Shown here piece after piece: positions 27,734-35,704 of a stretch of 63,613 nucleotides of DNA. The first letter of the stretch is position 1; every line of letters starts with the position of its first letter. Source of the DNA: Alphaproteobacteria bacterium 65-37 (GTDB lineage Bacteria > Pseudomonadota > Alphaproteobacteria > Reyranellales > Reyranellaceae); assembly GCA_001897995.1 (NCBI GenBank), contig MKRV01000196.1:1-63613 (forward strand). The letters run 5' to 3'. A model generated the notes under the pieces. It searched no databases. It worked only from the letters and a program-made list of their open reading frames with translations, and was not told the origin of the DNA. The position numbers and the translations under genes were made by a program.

Positions 27734-29205
27734 CGTCCGTCTCCCGAGGCGTCTTCGACGAGGGCGACGGCGATCCGATAGCCGTATCCGCGCCTGAAGC
27801 GATCAGCGGCTGGCCCGTTGCTCCATCGGCAGCGCCTGAGGAGCTGCACCGCGACGGCGGTCTGATACTCCGTGGGGCAGGACTGGGCCGCAATGCCCAT
27901 TGTCCGGATTTGGCGAACTACCGTCGACATCCACCGCAGTTTCGACGCCGGGCCGGAAGGCCCTGGAGGGTGGCGGAACGCGGCCGGCAAGTAGAGGCGT
28001 TCGATTTCGGCCTGCCACGTTGGATCGCCGAACCGCGTCGCCTCGGTCCCATCAGGAAGCTCGAAGGCAAGCCATGTTTCCAAAGCGGCAAGGTCGGCAG
28101 TCATTGGGCCCTTCGTCACCGACGCCAGGTCGATCAGGATCGCTTGGCCGTTCCGGACCCGGATGTTCTCTCCATGCAGGTCGCCGTGGATTGGAGACTG
28201 GCGCCAAGTCTGGTTGAGGGCAGATAGCTTCATCCAAAGGTTTGCGGGCGTGACGGCGATGCCAATTTCCGCCGCCTTTTCGACGTAGCATTCGTCGATC
28301 AGATCGGGATTCCAGATCCCCGCGTTCCGCATCGCCGCGGCAACCGAGCCCAATATGGGGTCACTTGCATATCCTTGGTCACGCCACCCGCGTAGCGTCT
28401 CGTCGATCAGCGCGGTCACCGCCTGCGCAGCCACTTCCCGCTGGGCGAGATCCCACAGGGACTCGGATTTATCCACAAAGTTGCCAATGAGCAGACTGCG
28501 CTCGGCTCCGGGCACGAGCGCGTGGATGTTCGGGCGCAGGCCAAAGGGAATGAAACGATCCGCATAGTCCCGGTAGTTGGCGTACTCGCGGGCGATCTTG
28601 TCGCTGCGATCCAGCTTCACGAACGAAGGCTGCGGCCAGACGCCAGCATCGGATCCGTCCATCGTCATGTGCGCCGCGAACACCCGGGCGGCCGACTTGC
28701 CCCCAGTGAGTTCGACCAGAGTGACCTGGCTGCAACGATGGAAGGCACGTTGGAACAGCGGTTCGTCGACCTTGCGGATAGGTTCCCGGTCATCGGCGAT
28801 GACGATCTCCAGATCGACCCGCGGGCTTGGTCCAGCCGCGTGGCGCGCGATGCCCTCCGCCAGAGCGGCGGCAGGAGGCGCGGTTCGGGCGCGCACGCCG
28901 ACCAGCTTGAGCGCATCGCCAGCCAGAGTCTGAACGCGGCCCAGCGTCGCGTCGTCCGGCGAAGCCAGTTCGAGCCGCACGCCATAGTCGGTCAACATGC
29001 GTGCGTGCGCGGCGACCCAGTCGCAGTAGGGCTCGACCCCCGCAGGCGGAAGGCAGAGTAAAACGGCGCGTAGCCTCTCCACTGGAATTCGGTCACTGTT
29101 GAGTATAGCGACACGGACCACGCACGAACGATTCTCGAGCTCCCGGACGACCGGAGCGTCGACCGTCGTGCCGAAACACATCACTTCTCGGCGTTCAGCG
29201 TCCAT
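27730..29205 (-). CDS. Kinase-like phosphotransferase (TCAD9-type) of the ubiquitin-like operon
   Basis: A 491-residue protein. The N-terminal about 190 residues are unassigned. From about 195 it has a protein-kinase/aminoglycoside-phosphotransferase fold: SFVKLDRSDK carries the ATP-binding Lys, HGDLHGENIRV the catalytic Asp and Asn, and AILIDLASV the metal-binding Asp (DLA in place of the usual DFD or DWE). Such domains were described as 'ternary complex associated domain 9' in bacterial conflict operons. Catalytic residues look mostly present, so it may phosphorylate a protein or small molecule. It sits between the JAB-E1 gene (11-nt overlap) and the DUF6527 gene (4-nt overlap), implying it belongs to the modification pathway. 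The substrate cannot be told. Confidence 0.7.
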   Translation of the reverse strand: MDAERREVMCFGTTVDAPVVRELENRSCVVRVAILNSDRIPVERLRAVLLCLPPAGVEPYCDWVAAHARMLTDYGVRLELASPDDATLGRVQTLAGDALKLVGVRARTAPPAAALAEGIARHAAGPSPRVDLEIVIADDREPIRKVDEPLFQRAFHRCSQVTLVELTGGKSAARVFAAHMTMDGSDAGVWPQPSFVKLDRSDKIAREYANYRDYADRFIPFGLRPNIHALVPGAERSLLIGNFVDKSESLWDLAQREVAAQAVTALIDETLRGWRDQGYASDPILGSVAAAMRNAGIWNPDLIDECYVEKAAEIGIAVTPANLWMKLSALNQTWRQSPIHGDLHGENIRVRNGQAILIDLASVTKGPMTADLAALETWLAFELPDGTEATRFGDPTWQAEIERLYLPAAFRHPPGPSGPASKLRWMSTVVRQIRTMGIAAQSCPTEYQTAVAVQLLRRCRWSNGPAADRFRRGYGYRIAVALVEDASGDGR

Positions 29206-30538
29206 TGCCGCCCCCCTCGGGCCGGACAGGCAGCGGCCAGGACGTGCCCCTGGCGAGTGCTCCGTGGGTCGAACAGACGATGCATTCCGGGGTGGCGCGC
29301 GCGACGGTCGGCCTGACCGTGCCCCGCACGCCGTCGTACAACTGGAACCGCGCCTGCGCCGGAACCGGCGTCACCGCACCGAGGAACATGGTGACGGCCA
29401 GCGACGCCATAGTCGAGTTGAGCGAGATCACCGCCGGCTGAGGCTCTTGAACGCCCTGAACATAAGGATCGGCCGCACGCTGAACCGGCGTCATCATCTC
29501 GCGGCGGATCTGCTCGCCATCGAGTGCGCGGGTGCAACTGAGGCAGGTCAGGCCGGGCGCCAGCATTTGGACGCGTCCGTTCACATACTCTACTCCGGCC
29601 GAGCCCACGGTAATGCTTACCCCCATGTCGATGGTAGGCACGAGGTGCTGGTAGGCCACCTGGCCCACGACGGCCCGGCTCGCGTGGGAGTCGGTGCAAA
29701 GGAAGGCAAAGTCGAAGGCGGGCAGCGTCCTGGCGACGCTGTCGTCCACGACGTCCGCACGCACCGCATGGACGACGGCATTCGGATTAATGGCCAGCAC
29801 CGTACGGCGCGCTACCTCCACCTTCGGCGTCCCGACGTCCGTGGGGCGGGCGCCGACCAGGCGGTTGAGGTTCGTCTTGTCCACCACATCGGGATCGATG
29901 ACCGTGATGTCTCGGATGCCAAGATGGGCGAGCTGCTGTAGAACGACCGACCCCGTGCCGCCGGCGCCGACGACGATGACTCGCAGCCTGGAAACGACCG
30001 CTTGGCCTGGGGCGCCGAACGCCCGAATCTGACGGTCGTGAGCCGCGTCGCTCGCCGCGATGCCGGTATCTGATAACAGCCGCACCGTCTCGCCTACCTC
30101 CCAGACCGCGACGTCCATGCCGCCGCCGAGCTGGCGGCACCGGCAGCCGTGCCGACCGACGACGAGGGCGAGGTGGTCGATGCCGGGCGCCCGGCGATCC
30201 AGATAGGCCTTGATCTCGATCTCGCCGGCATCGTCGATCCTGGAGAAGGACGGCACGCCGTCAGCGAATGGATGGGTATGCGCGAGGACAATGCCCAACC
30301 CCTGCCCACGGGCGCGGTTGGCGACCTCGACAAGGAAGGCGGGCTTCAACACGGCCGCAACCGCGTCGCGTCGTTCATAGGCGCCGTCGGGTACCAACTC
30401 TGCCTCGGCCACGACCCAGGAGCCACATGCCTGATTGGCGTGGGTGTAGGCAATGGCGCACGTCTCGGTCTCCGTTTCGCGCATCATGAGGCCGTGGAAC
30501 GTGGTGAAAGCCGGCGCGGCGAATCGGAGGCCGCTCAT
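29195..30538 (-). CDS. JAB/MPN protease fused to E1-like (ThiF) adenylyltransferase
   Basis: A 447-residue two-domain protein. Residues 1-150 form a JAB/MPN isopeptidase: AHTHP (H87, H89) followed by SxxD (S99-D102) gives a JAMM-type zinc site. Residues about 170-430 form an E1/ThiF domain: nucleotide loop VGAGGTG (190-196), VIDPDVVDKTNLNR (Asp and the Arg/Asn that contact ATP), and two CxxC zinc pairs (CLSC at 332-335, CIVC near the C-terminus). In bacterial ubiquitin-like systems the E1 activates the C-terminus of the ubiquitin-like protein and the JAB trims or removes it. The fusion joins both activities in one chain. It overlaps the E2 gene by 4 nt. Confidence 0.88.
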   Translation of the reverse strand: MSGLRFAAPAFTTFHGLMMRETETETCAIAYTHANQACGSWVVAEAELVPDGAYERRDAVAAVLKPAFLVEVANRARGQGLGIVLAHTHPFADGVPSFSRIDDAGEIEIKAYLDRRAPGIDHLALVVGRHGCRCRQLGGGMDVAVWEVGETVRLLSDTGIAASDAAHDRQIRAFGAPGQAVVSRLRVIVVGAGGTGSVVLQQLAHLGIRDITVIDPDVVDKTNLNRLVGARPTDVGTPKVEVARRTVLAINPNAVVHAVRADVVDDSVARTLPAFDFAFLCTDSHASRAVVGQVAYQHLVPTIDMGVSITVGSAGVEYVNGRVQMLAPGLTCLSCTRALDGEQIRREMMTPVQRAADPYVQGVQEPQPAVISLNSTMASLAVTMFLGAVTPVPAQARFQLYDGVRGTVRPTVARATPECIVCSTHGALARGTSWPLPVRPEGGGNGR

Positions 30539-30918
30539 GACGGCTGCCGCATGCGTTCAAGGATTGTGTTCATCCAGCTCGACAGGGTGTCGCGGTTTGG
30601 ATCCCACGAGCCGGTCAGATGCCAGGAGAACCAAAGGCCTCCCTGGCCGACCTCGGGGATCGGGTTCGCCCCGGAGTTCTTGGGCGCCCCGCCCCCCGCG
30701 AGGGTCAGCCCGGCGTCCGCCCAGAAGCAGTCGAGCGCGGCGAAGGGATAGGCCGGCGGCACCAGGAAGCGGATGCTCGTCGCGGCGGCCGACCACCCCG
30801 GGGGAAGCGGGACATTGGGAACCTCGACGAGGGTCGTCCCGCTTCCGAGCCGGGTCGCATTCACCGTCCCGAAGCGCTGGCGCATCTGCTCCAGCTGGCG
30901 GTCCAGGATCGGGTTCAT
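30535..30918 (-). CDS. E2-like protein (prokaryotic E2 family)
   Basis: A 127-residue protein with the compact fold pattern of bacterial E2/UEV-type proteins: the beta-strand run (TTLVEVPNVPLPPGW), the PPAYPF motif of E2 proteins (54-59), then DCFW and a C-terminal helix (SWMNTILERM). Cys64 (ALDCFW) is the only cysteine and sits where family members have a conserved residue after the PPxxP turn, so it is the sole candidate thioester site. It would carry the ubiquitin-like protein from the E1 to a target. ATG 30918 shares a base with the stop of the multi-ubiquitin gene, and its 3' end overlaps the E1 gene. The closest class is probably the E2 family found beside multi-ubiquitin genes. Confidence 0.8.
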   Translation of the reverse strand: MNPILDRQLEQMRQRFGTVNATRLGSGTTLVEVPNVPLPPGWSAAATSIRFLVPPAYPFAALDCFWADAGLTLAGGGAPKNSGANPIPEVGQGGLWFSWHLTGSWDPNRDTLSSWMNTILERMRQPS

Positions 30919-31640
30919 CAGCCGAAGTTCGCCTTGGGGACCGACGAGAAACGTCGTGCGGGCTTAACGTCGAGCTCGACGCTCTCGTCATCGGCGATCA
31001 CGCGATCGGGGTCGTGGCCGTGGCCCTCGAGCACGAGGTCGTGCGTCGGATCCCAGTTCGGCACCCGCGCCTTGATCTGCAGCCCGGTCAGGCTGTGCTC
31101 CTTGGTCTCGTAGCGGACGCCGTTCACGAAGAAGACGTAGAGCTTGGGCTTCGGCGCAGTGATAAAGGCCTCGGTGCCGCTGCCACCGAGGTCGGCGCTC
31201 CCGCCCTCGGGGATCAATTGGTCGGTGCCGCCGCGAACCTCGAGAAAGACCGCCTCGTCGTGCGAGATGCCCGACAGGAGGCGAAGGGCGTGCTCGGGGA
31301 TGGCGGCGGTGCCCCAAGCCAGGATGCGCCCGTTCAGCGCCGCGCGGAACGTGCGGTCGGTCGAGAAGGCGATGAAGCGCTCGGCGCCCTTCGCGCGCAG
31401 GTCGATCTTCTCGTCAGGCCGGATGTCCTCGAAGTCGCCGGTCGGCAGGATGTTGAACAGGCTGAACGCCTCGGCGGGTCGCAGACCGCGCTTCTCGAGG
31501 ATCTGACGGCCGAGCGGCACCGGATCGTCCAGCGTGAGGGGCTGGAAGTCGACCGAGTCGAGCGCGAACGTGACGCGGTAGGCCGCCCCGTGCCCGCCCT
31601 TCCGCTGGCCGTCCGGGTCGAAATCCTGGGAATTGTCCAT
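30918..31640 (-). CDS. Multi-ubiquitin-like protein (tandem beta-grasp domains)
   Basis: A 240-residue protein that resembles the 'multiubiquitin' family. Three repeated beta-grasp-like units can be seen: about 20-88 (YRVTFALDSVDF ... IDLR), about 89-165 (FRAALNGRILAWG ... VFLEV) and about 168-230 (KLYVFFVNGVRYETKEHSLTG ... VELDV). The second and third share the N-G-R/V pattern of the strand 1-2 turn. The chain ends ...SVPKANFG, with a single terminal glycine rather than GG. It is the presumed modifier conjugated by the E1/E2 that follow. The start ATG 31638-31640 has AAAGGAAAGGAAC upstream; the longer frame reads through the start of the neighbouring gene region and is not used. It is the first gene of the five-gene operon. 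Confidence 0.82.
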   Translation of the reverse strand: MDNSQDFDPDGQRKGGHGAAYRVTFALDSVDFQPLTLDDPVPLGRQILEKRGLRPAEAFSLFNILPTGDFEDIRPDEKIDLRAKGAERFIAFSTDRTFRAALNGRILAWGTAAIPEHALRLLSGISHDEAVFLEVRGGTDQLIPEGGSADLGGSGTEAFITAPKPKLYVFFVNGVRYETKEHSLTGLQIKARVPNWDPTHDLVLEGHGHDPDRVIADDESVELDVKPARRFSSVPKANFG

Positions 31641-31723
31641 CGAATTGTTCCTTTCCTTTGCCGCCGCGAGCGCGCGACGGCTTCTGAAGGACCAATCCCC
31701 GCCGTTTGGGCGGAACGGGAACC

Positions 31724-34700
31724 CTATTGAAGATTTTTTTCGAGCCTGCCCGGCGGTACGGGACCGCAGACGAAGAAAGCTGGGCAGTTGGGGCAGGTGC
31801 GCGAGGAAATCTTTTGCGGAAATCTCCCCTCGAGGATGCCCGAGACGAACCCAGAGAGGTCTTCCAGGCGCTTGGCCAGGGCGCGCGGCTTCAGTTCGAG
31901 AGGTGCGACCGTCTCGTCCGAGAGGAACACGATCTCCGCGCGGCACCTGGGCCCGGCGCGCCCGACAGCGATCGCGAACGCGTTCAGAGCCTTGCTCTTC
32001 ATCAGAGTGTCGGAACGGTGGCCTGTCCTGATGTACCGGAACACCCGACCGCCGCCCGGCTCGATGACCGCCTCATTCGTCTTGACGACGATGGTCGCGC
32101 CCGGGACGTCAAACCGCAGTTCCTCCGCCGGCCCGGCCGCTCTGCCCTGACGGCTGCGCACGAAGTAGGCAATCATCGCGTCCGCTGCCTGGCGGTAACC
32201 CGCCTCGGCCGGAGTGGTCGCCAATGTCGATTCCGACCAATGCTGGTCGGTCAGGGCGGCGATCGCCGCCTGATCGAGCGGATGCAGCGGGTCAGCGGCC
32301 AACTGGTCGGTCACCGCCCGCACCACCTCGTGCATGTCCATGAACAGGGTCGACGTGCGCCGGCCGCCGGCTTCGAGCACGTGGGTATAGAAGAAGCGGC
32401 GGGGACAGCGTTCGTAGAGCGCCAGCTGCGGCGCGGTGAGCGCTGGTTCGCCGTGGAAATCAACGCCGATCGGCAGGTCGGGCTGTTCGTCACTGCCGGG
32501 ATGCGTGATCGCGACGTCCGTGTGCAACAAGTCAGATCCCAACCGTGCGATGAACGGCGACGGTCGCCGGCTCTTGCCGTCGGCCATTCGGTCGGGTGCA
32601 TAGAGGATGAGACGATCCTCCGCGCGCGAAAGGGCGACATAGAAGAGGCATTCCTGCTCCTCTCGGTGCTCCCGGTCGGTCACCTCGCGACCCCAGCTTG
32701 TTGTTCCCTCGACTAAGCCCGCCGGCGGCGGGCAGGCGAGGGCCTGAGGGCTGCGGGGCAGCGTGTTCAGGTTCATGCCCGGAATGTGCACGACGGGGAA
32801 TTCCAGCCCCTTGCTCCCGTGCATTGTCATCAAACGGACTGCGTCGATCCCGCTTGCCGCGTCCGGCAGGTTCCTGAGATCGCGATCGTCCGAGAGGAGG
32901 ACGAGTTGCCGGATACGATCTATCAGGCGCCTGATGCGCGGTCCGCCGCCGCCCGGCTGCGCCCGCACGAAGTTCATGAACTGCCAGATGGCGATGCCTT
33001 GTGCCCTGCCAGCCACATCTGTGGCCGAGGCGATCCTGGCGGCGATGCCCGCTCGATCCAGGAGGAGTAGGGCGAGGGCAGTCCACGGGTCGGATTCCGG
33101 TCCCAGTCCGTCGGCAATCTCTTTGTAGTTGGCCAGCGCAGCGTTGCCATCCTCAGAGACTTGGGGCGGGGGGGCGCCTCGGCACCAGTCGAGCGGGGCG
33201 GCCGCTTGGTTTTTCGCATGGGTCAGCACCGCAGCGGCGTCGGACAGGGACATCGCGAGCGCGGGCACCGTCGTGCGTCGAGCCAACCCCATCGCGCGGC
33301 GGTCGACCAGCAGCGATAGCCATGCGAGCAAGTCCCGGACCTCCGGTCGCTCGAAGAGGCTGCCGAGGTAAAGCACGGGAATGCCTCGCGCTTCGAGCCC
33401 CGCACCGATTTTGCCAAGCCGGTCGTTGCCGCTGCACAGCAGCGCTTGATCTCGGTAGGCGTGCCCGGAATCCTTGAGCGCCTCGATCGAAGTCACGAGG
33501 GCATCCATCTCGGCGCCATTGTCGCCGTGCACGGTTCTGAACTCCACAGATTGCCCAGATCGGCCGCGATCGGATTCGAGGTCGGGTGCGGTGGAGCCCG
33601 ACACCGGCATTTCGGCAGCAAAGGCGCAATACGCGTCGACGATCTCCTTGCGCGACCGGTAGTTCACGTCGAGGCGCGACCCCGTGCTCCCAGGAAAGTC
33701 TTTTGACTTGAACCGCGCCATGTTGAAGGACGAGGCGCCGCGGAAGCGATAGATCGACTGGCGCACGTCGCTGACGCACCACAAGTTCCGTCCGTCATCC
33801 GTGAGCGCCTGCAGCAGCCTGACGCTCGCTCGATTCACGTCCTGGTACTCGTCGACGAGGATGTGTCGGAATTCTGTGCGCAGAGTGAGCCGCACGTCCT
33901 GGCGCTCCTCCAGGAACGTCACGCAGCGGGCCACTAAGTCTCCGAAGTCAACCCGACCCCGCTTGGCTTTGATGTCCTCGTAACAACGGTAGATCCGCGA
34001 AACCTCAAGCGCCTTGTCGGAGGCTTCCACGGTGGCGCCGTCGGTGGACTTCGCCATGGCCTCGGCGAGTTCTGCATAGCGCTCGTGTGATACGACCTCG
34101 TCCTGCGCACGCGAGATTGCACCGAGCACATCACGGAGCTGCATCGTTGGGTCGTACAGGTCACGGTAGTGCGTGAGCTTCAGGGAGGCGACCTGATCAC
34201 GCAGGCGTGAGATGGCGTCCGGACGGTCAATAAGCCGCGGTTCGGTCGCGTAGCCCATCTCCTTGTGAAAGCGACGGATCAGGTTCAGGCCAAAGGCGTG
34301 GAACGTGCCGATCCACATCGCCGCGGCGGCTTCGGGATTCAAGGTGGCGAGCCTTGTCGACAGCTCGCCCGCGGCCTTGTTCGAATAAGTCAGCACCACA
34401 ATGGAGCGGGGGTCGACACCTTCCTGGACGAGGCCCGCCACACGCGCGACCAGTGTCTTCGTCTTGCCTGTCCCGGGCCCTGCCTCGAGGAGATAAGCGC
34501 CGCCGCGATGGTTCGCGGCCTCCAACTGCCGCTTATTGAGTGGCCTGTCCGGGCCGGTCTCCGACGGAGGCAGGACGGCAGGAAGGAGCAGGGCATCGAG
34601 CAGCTGCTGCGCGACCGCAGCGAAGGGAGCCCCTAGCTTGTCGGCTATCTGGCTGGCGGACATCCCGGCTTCCAGATGGAGCCGTCGGGCGGTCGGACGC

Positions 34701-35125
34701 GGCAGCAGCAATTCCCGAGCGAACAGGTCCATCTGGACTTCGCGCCGAGCCTTACGGCTGTAGTCGACGATCCGCTCTTCTCCAACGGGAGCCGCCTCGG
34801 CGGGGCGAGCGGGATCGACGTCCACGGTCGCGTCTTCGATCTTATCGTCGCCAAGCGTCACATGGCCGAGTTCGTGCGCGATGAGGAACGCATTCTCGAA
34901 GTCGCTGTTCGTTCGCTCGTGCTTGATGCTCCGTGTTAGCGGATCGAAGGACGCACGGGAGCCAGCCAATAGCGGGCTTCCAGCCTCAATCGGGTTGATC
35001 TCGATGCCCCGGCGGTCGGCTTCCATCGTGACGAGCCCGAGCGGCTTCCAGGGATCGCACCCCAAGGCGACCAGCTCGTCGTGAAGTCTCGCCGCAGACT
35101 GTCGACCGATTTCGATCGCGTCCAC
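31724..35125 (-). CDS. ImmA/IrrE metalloprotease - UvrD helicase - (degenerate) PD-(D/E)XK fusion
   Basis: A 1133-residue fusion. Residues 1-150 form an ImmA/IrrE protease: AHELGH (83-88) binds zinc, and EVQMDLFARELLLP (129-142) has the third ligand and typical helix. Residues about 195-860 form a superfamily 1A helicase: EAGPGTGKT (214-222), HILVDEYQDVN, MTMHGSKGLEFPVVHI and FYVALSRAEDRLIL. The C-terminus is an AddB/Cas4-like nuclease module with YERCPRRFFY and CPNCPAFFVC, four cysteines fit for an iron-sulphur cluster. The catalytic D...DYKTG is replaced by KTNEAVIEP and RYIRTG, so the nuclease looks dead. GTG 35125 starts 3 nt after the previous stop. It is the last gene of the YhaON operon. 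ImmA proteases cleave repressors in response to DNA damage in ICEBs1 and Deinococcus. Confidence 0.85.
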   Translation of the reverse strand: MDAIEIGRQSAARLHDELVALGCDPWKPLGLVTMEADRRGIEINPIEAGSPLLAGSRASFDPLTRSIKHERTNSDFENAFLIAHELGHVTLGDDKIEDATVDVDPARPAEAAPVGEERIVDYSRKARREVQMDLFARELLLPRPTARRLHLEAGMSASQIADKLGAPFAAVAQQLLDALLLPAVLPPSETGPDRPLNKRQLEAANHRGGAYLLEAGPGTGKTKTLVARVAGLVQEGVDPRSIVVLTYSNKAAGELSTRLATLNPEAAAAMWIGTFHAFGLNLIRRFHKEMGYATEPRLIDRPDAISRLRDQVASLKLTHYRDLYDPTMQLRDVLGAISRAQDEVVSHERYAELAEAMAKSTDGATVEASDKALEVSRIYRCYEDIKAKRGRVDFGDLVARCVTFLEERQDVRLTLRTEFRHILVDEYQDVNRASVRLLQALTDDGRNLWCVSDVRQSIYRFRGASSFNMARFKSKDFPGSTGSRLDVNYRSRKEIVDAYCAFAAEMPVSGSTAPDLESDRGRSGQSVEFRTVHGDNGAEMDALVTSIEALKDSGHAYRDQALLCSGNDRLGKIGAGLEARGIPVLYLGSLFERPEVRDLLAWLSLLVDRRAMGLARRTTVPALAMSLSDAAAVLTHAKNQAAAPLDWCRGAPPPQVSEDGNAALANYKEIADGLGPESDPWTALALLLLDRAGIAARIASATDVAGRAQGIAIWQFMNFVRAQPGGGGPRIRRLIDRIRQLVLLSDDRDLRNLPDAASGIDAVRLMTMHGSKGLEFPVVHIPGMNLNTLPRSPQALACPPPAGLVEGTTSWGREVTDREHREEQECLFYVALSRAEDRLILYAPDRMADGKSRRPSPFIARLGSDLLHTDVAITHPGSDEQPDLPIGVDFHGEPALTAPQLALYERCPRRFFYTHVLEAGGRRTSTLFMDMHEVVRAVTDQLAADPLHPLDQAAIAALTDQHWSESTLATTPAEAGYRQAADAMIAYFVRSRQGRAAGPAEELRFDVPGATIVVKTNEAVIEPGGGRVFRYIRTGHRSDTLMKSKALNAFAIAVGRAGPRCRAEIVFLSDETVAPLELKPRALAKRLEDLSGFVSGILEGRFPQKISSRTCPNCPAFFVCGPVPPGRLEKNLQ

Positions 35126-35128
35126 CTG

Positions 35129-35704
35129 TTAGATGTCCTCCTTCAGAAGCGCCGATACTTTGTCCGCCGGGACGCCCGCCTGCGCGAGGATGGATTCGAA
35201 GTCAATCTTCTCCGTCGGCGCGCCTGGAGCCGCATTGGCCTTGTAGGAGCTGTTAGCGGCCAGGCGCGGGCTACCTTCGAGGAATACGACAAGGTCGGCG
35301 ATTCCGACCTTCAGGAGCTCAGCAAGGTGCTCGAGGAAAGGGACTGGCACGCTTGCAACGTTTACCAGCCGATCTCTGAATGCAATCAGGACCGCGGAGG
35401 GGACCTCTAGCACCTTGCGCGCCTCGACATATTGGCTCGGCTGCCACGCGGCGAATGGATCGCTGATCGCCGACCGCGCAGCCGAGATCCGGCTAATCTG
35501 AGCCTCTATCCACAGCTCGTCGTCGGGCGTGATCGATCTCTCACCCGCACACTCCCTTTGGAGGTTGAGTTGGTGCGCGTAGTCGACGAGCGCGTCCGCA
35601 AGCTCCGGATATTTGACGAGAAATTCCGCCAAGGCAGCGGTGCTCTCCCTGTAGGCAGCGGCGAACTGGTCGAGGACCTGCGAGCTCGTGATTGGCCGGT
35701 TCAC
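35129..35704 (-). CDS. Small HTH-like protein between the sigma-like and ImmA-UvrD genes
   Basis: A 191-residue protein. The pattern VEARKVLEVPSAVLIAFRDRLVNVASVPVPFLEHLAELLKVGIADLVVFLEG (about 92-144) resembles helical HTH-type regulators that recur beside ImmA/IrrE proteases and sigma-like genes. The N-terminal half is helical. The C-terminal about 40 residues (FESILAQAGVPADKVSALL) form a short helical tail. GTG 35702-35704 overlaps the sigma-like gene's stop (GTGA), and the end lies 3 nt from the ImmA-UvrD start. By analogy with ImmR/ImmA and DdrO/IrrE, it is the likeliest substrate of the protease; that is inference, not seen. Confidence 0.55.
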   Translation of the reverse strand: MNRPITSSQVLDQFAAAYRESTAALAEFLVKYPELADALVDYAHQLNLQRECAGERSITPDDELWIEAQISRISAARSAISDPFAAWQPSQYVEARKVLEVPSAVLIAFRDRLVNVASVPVPFLEHLAELLKVGIADLVVFLEGSPRLAANSSYKANAAPGAPTEKIDFESILAQAGVPADKVSALLKEDI

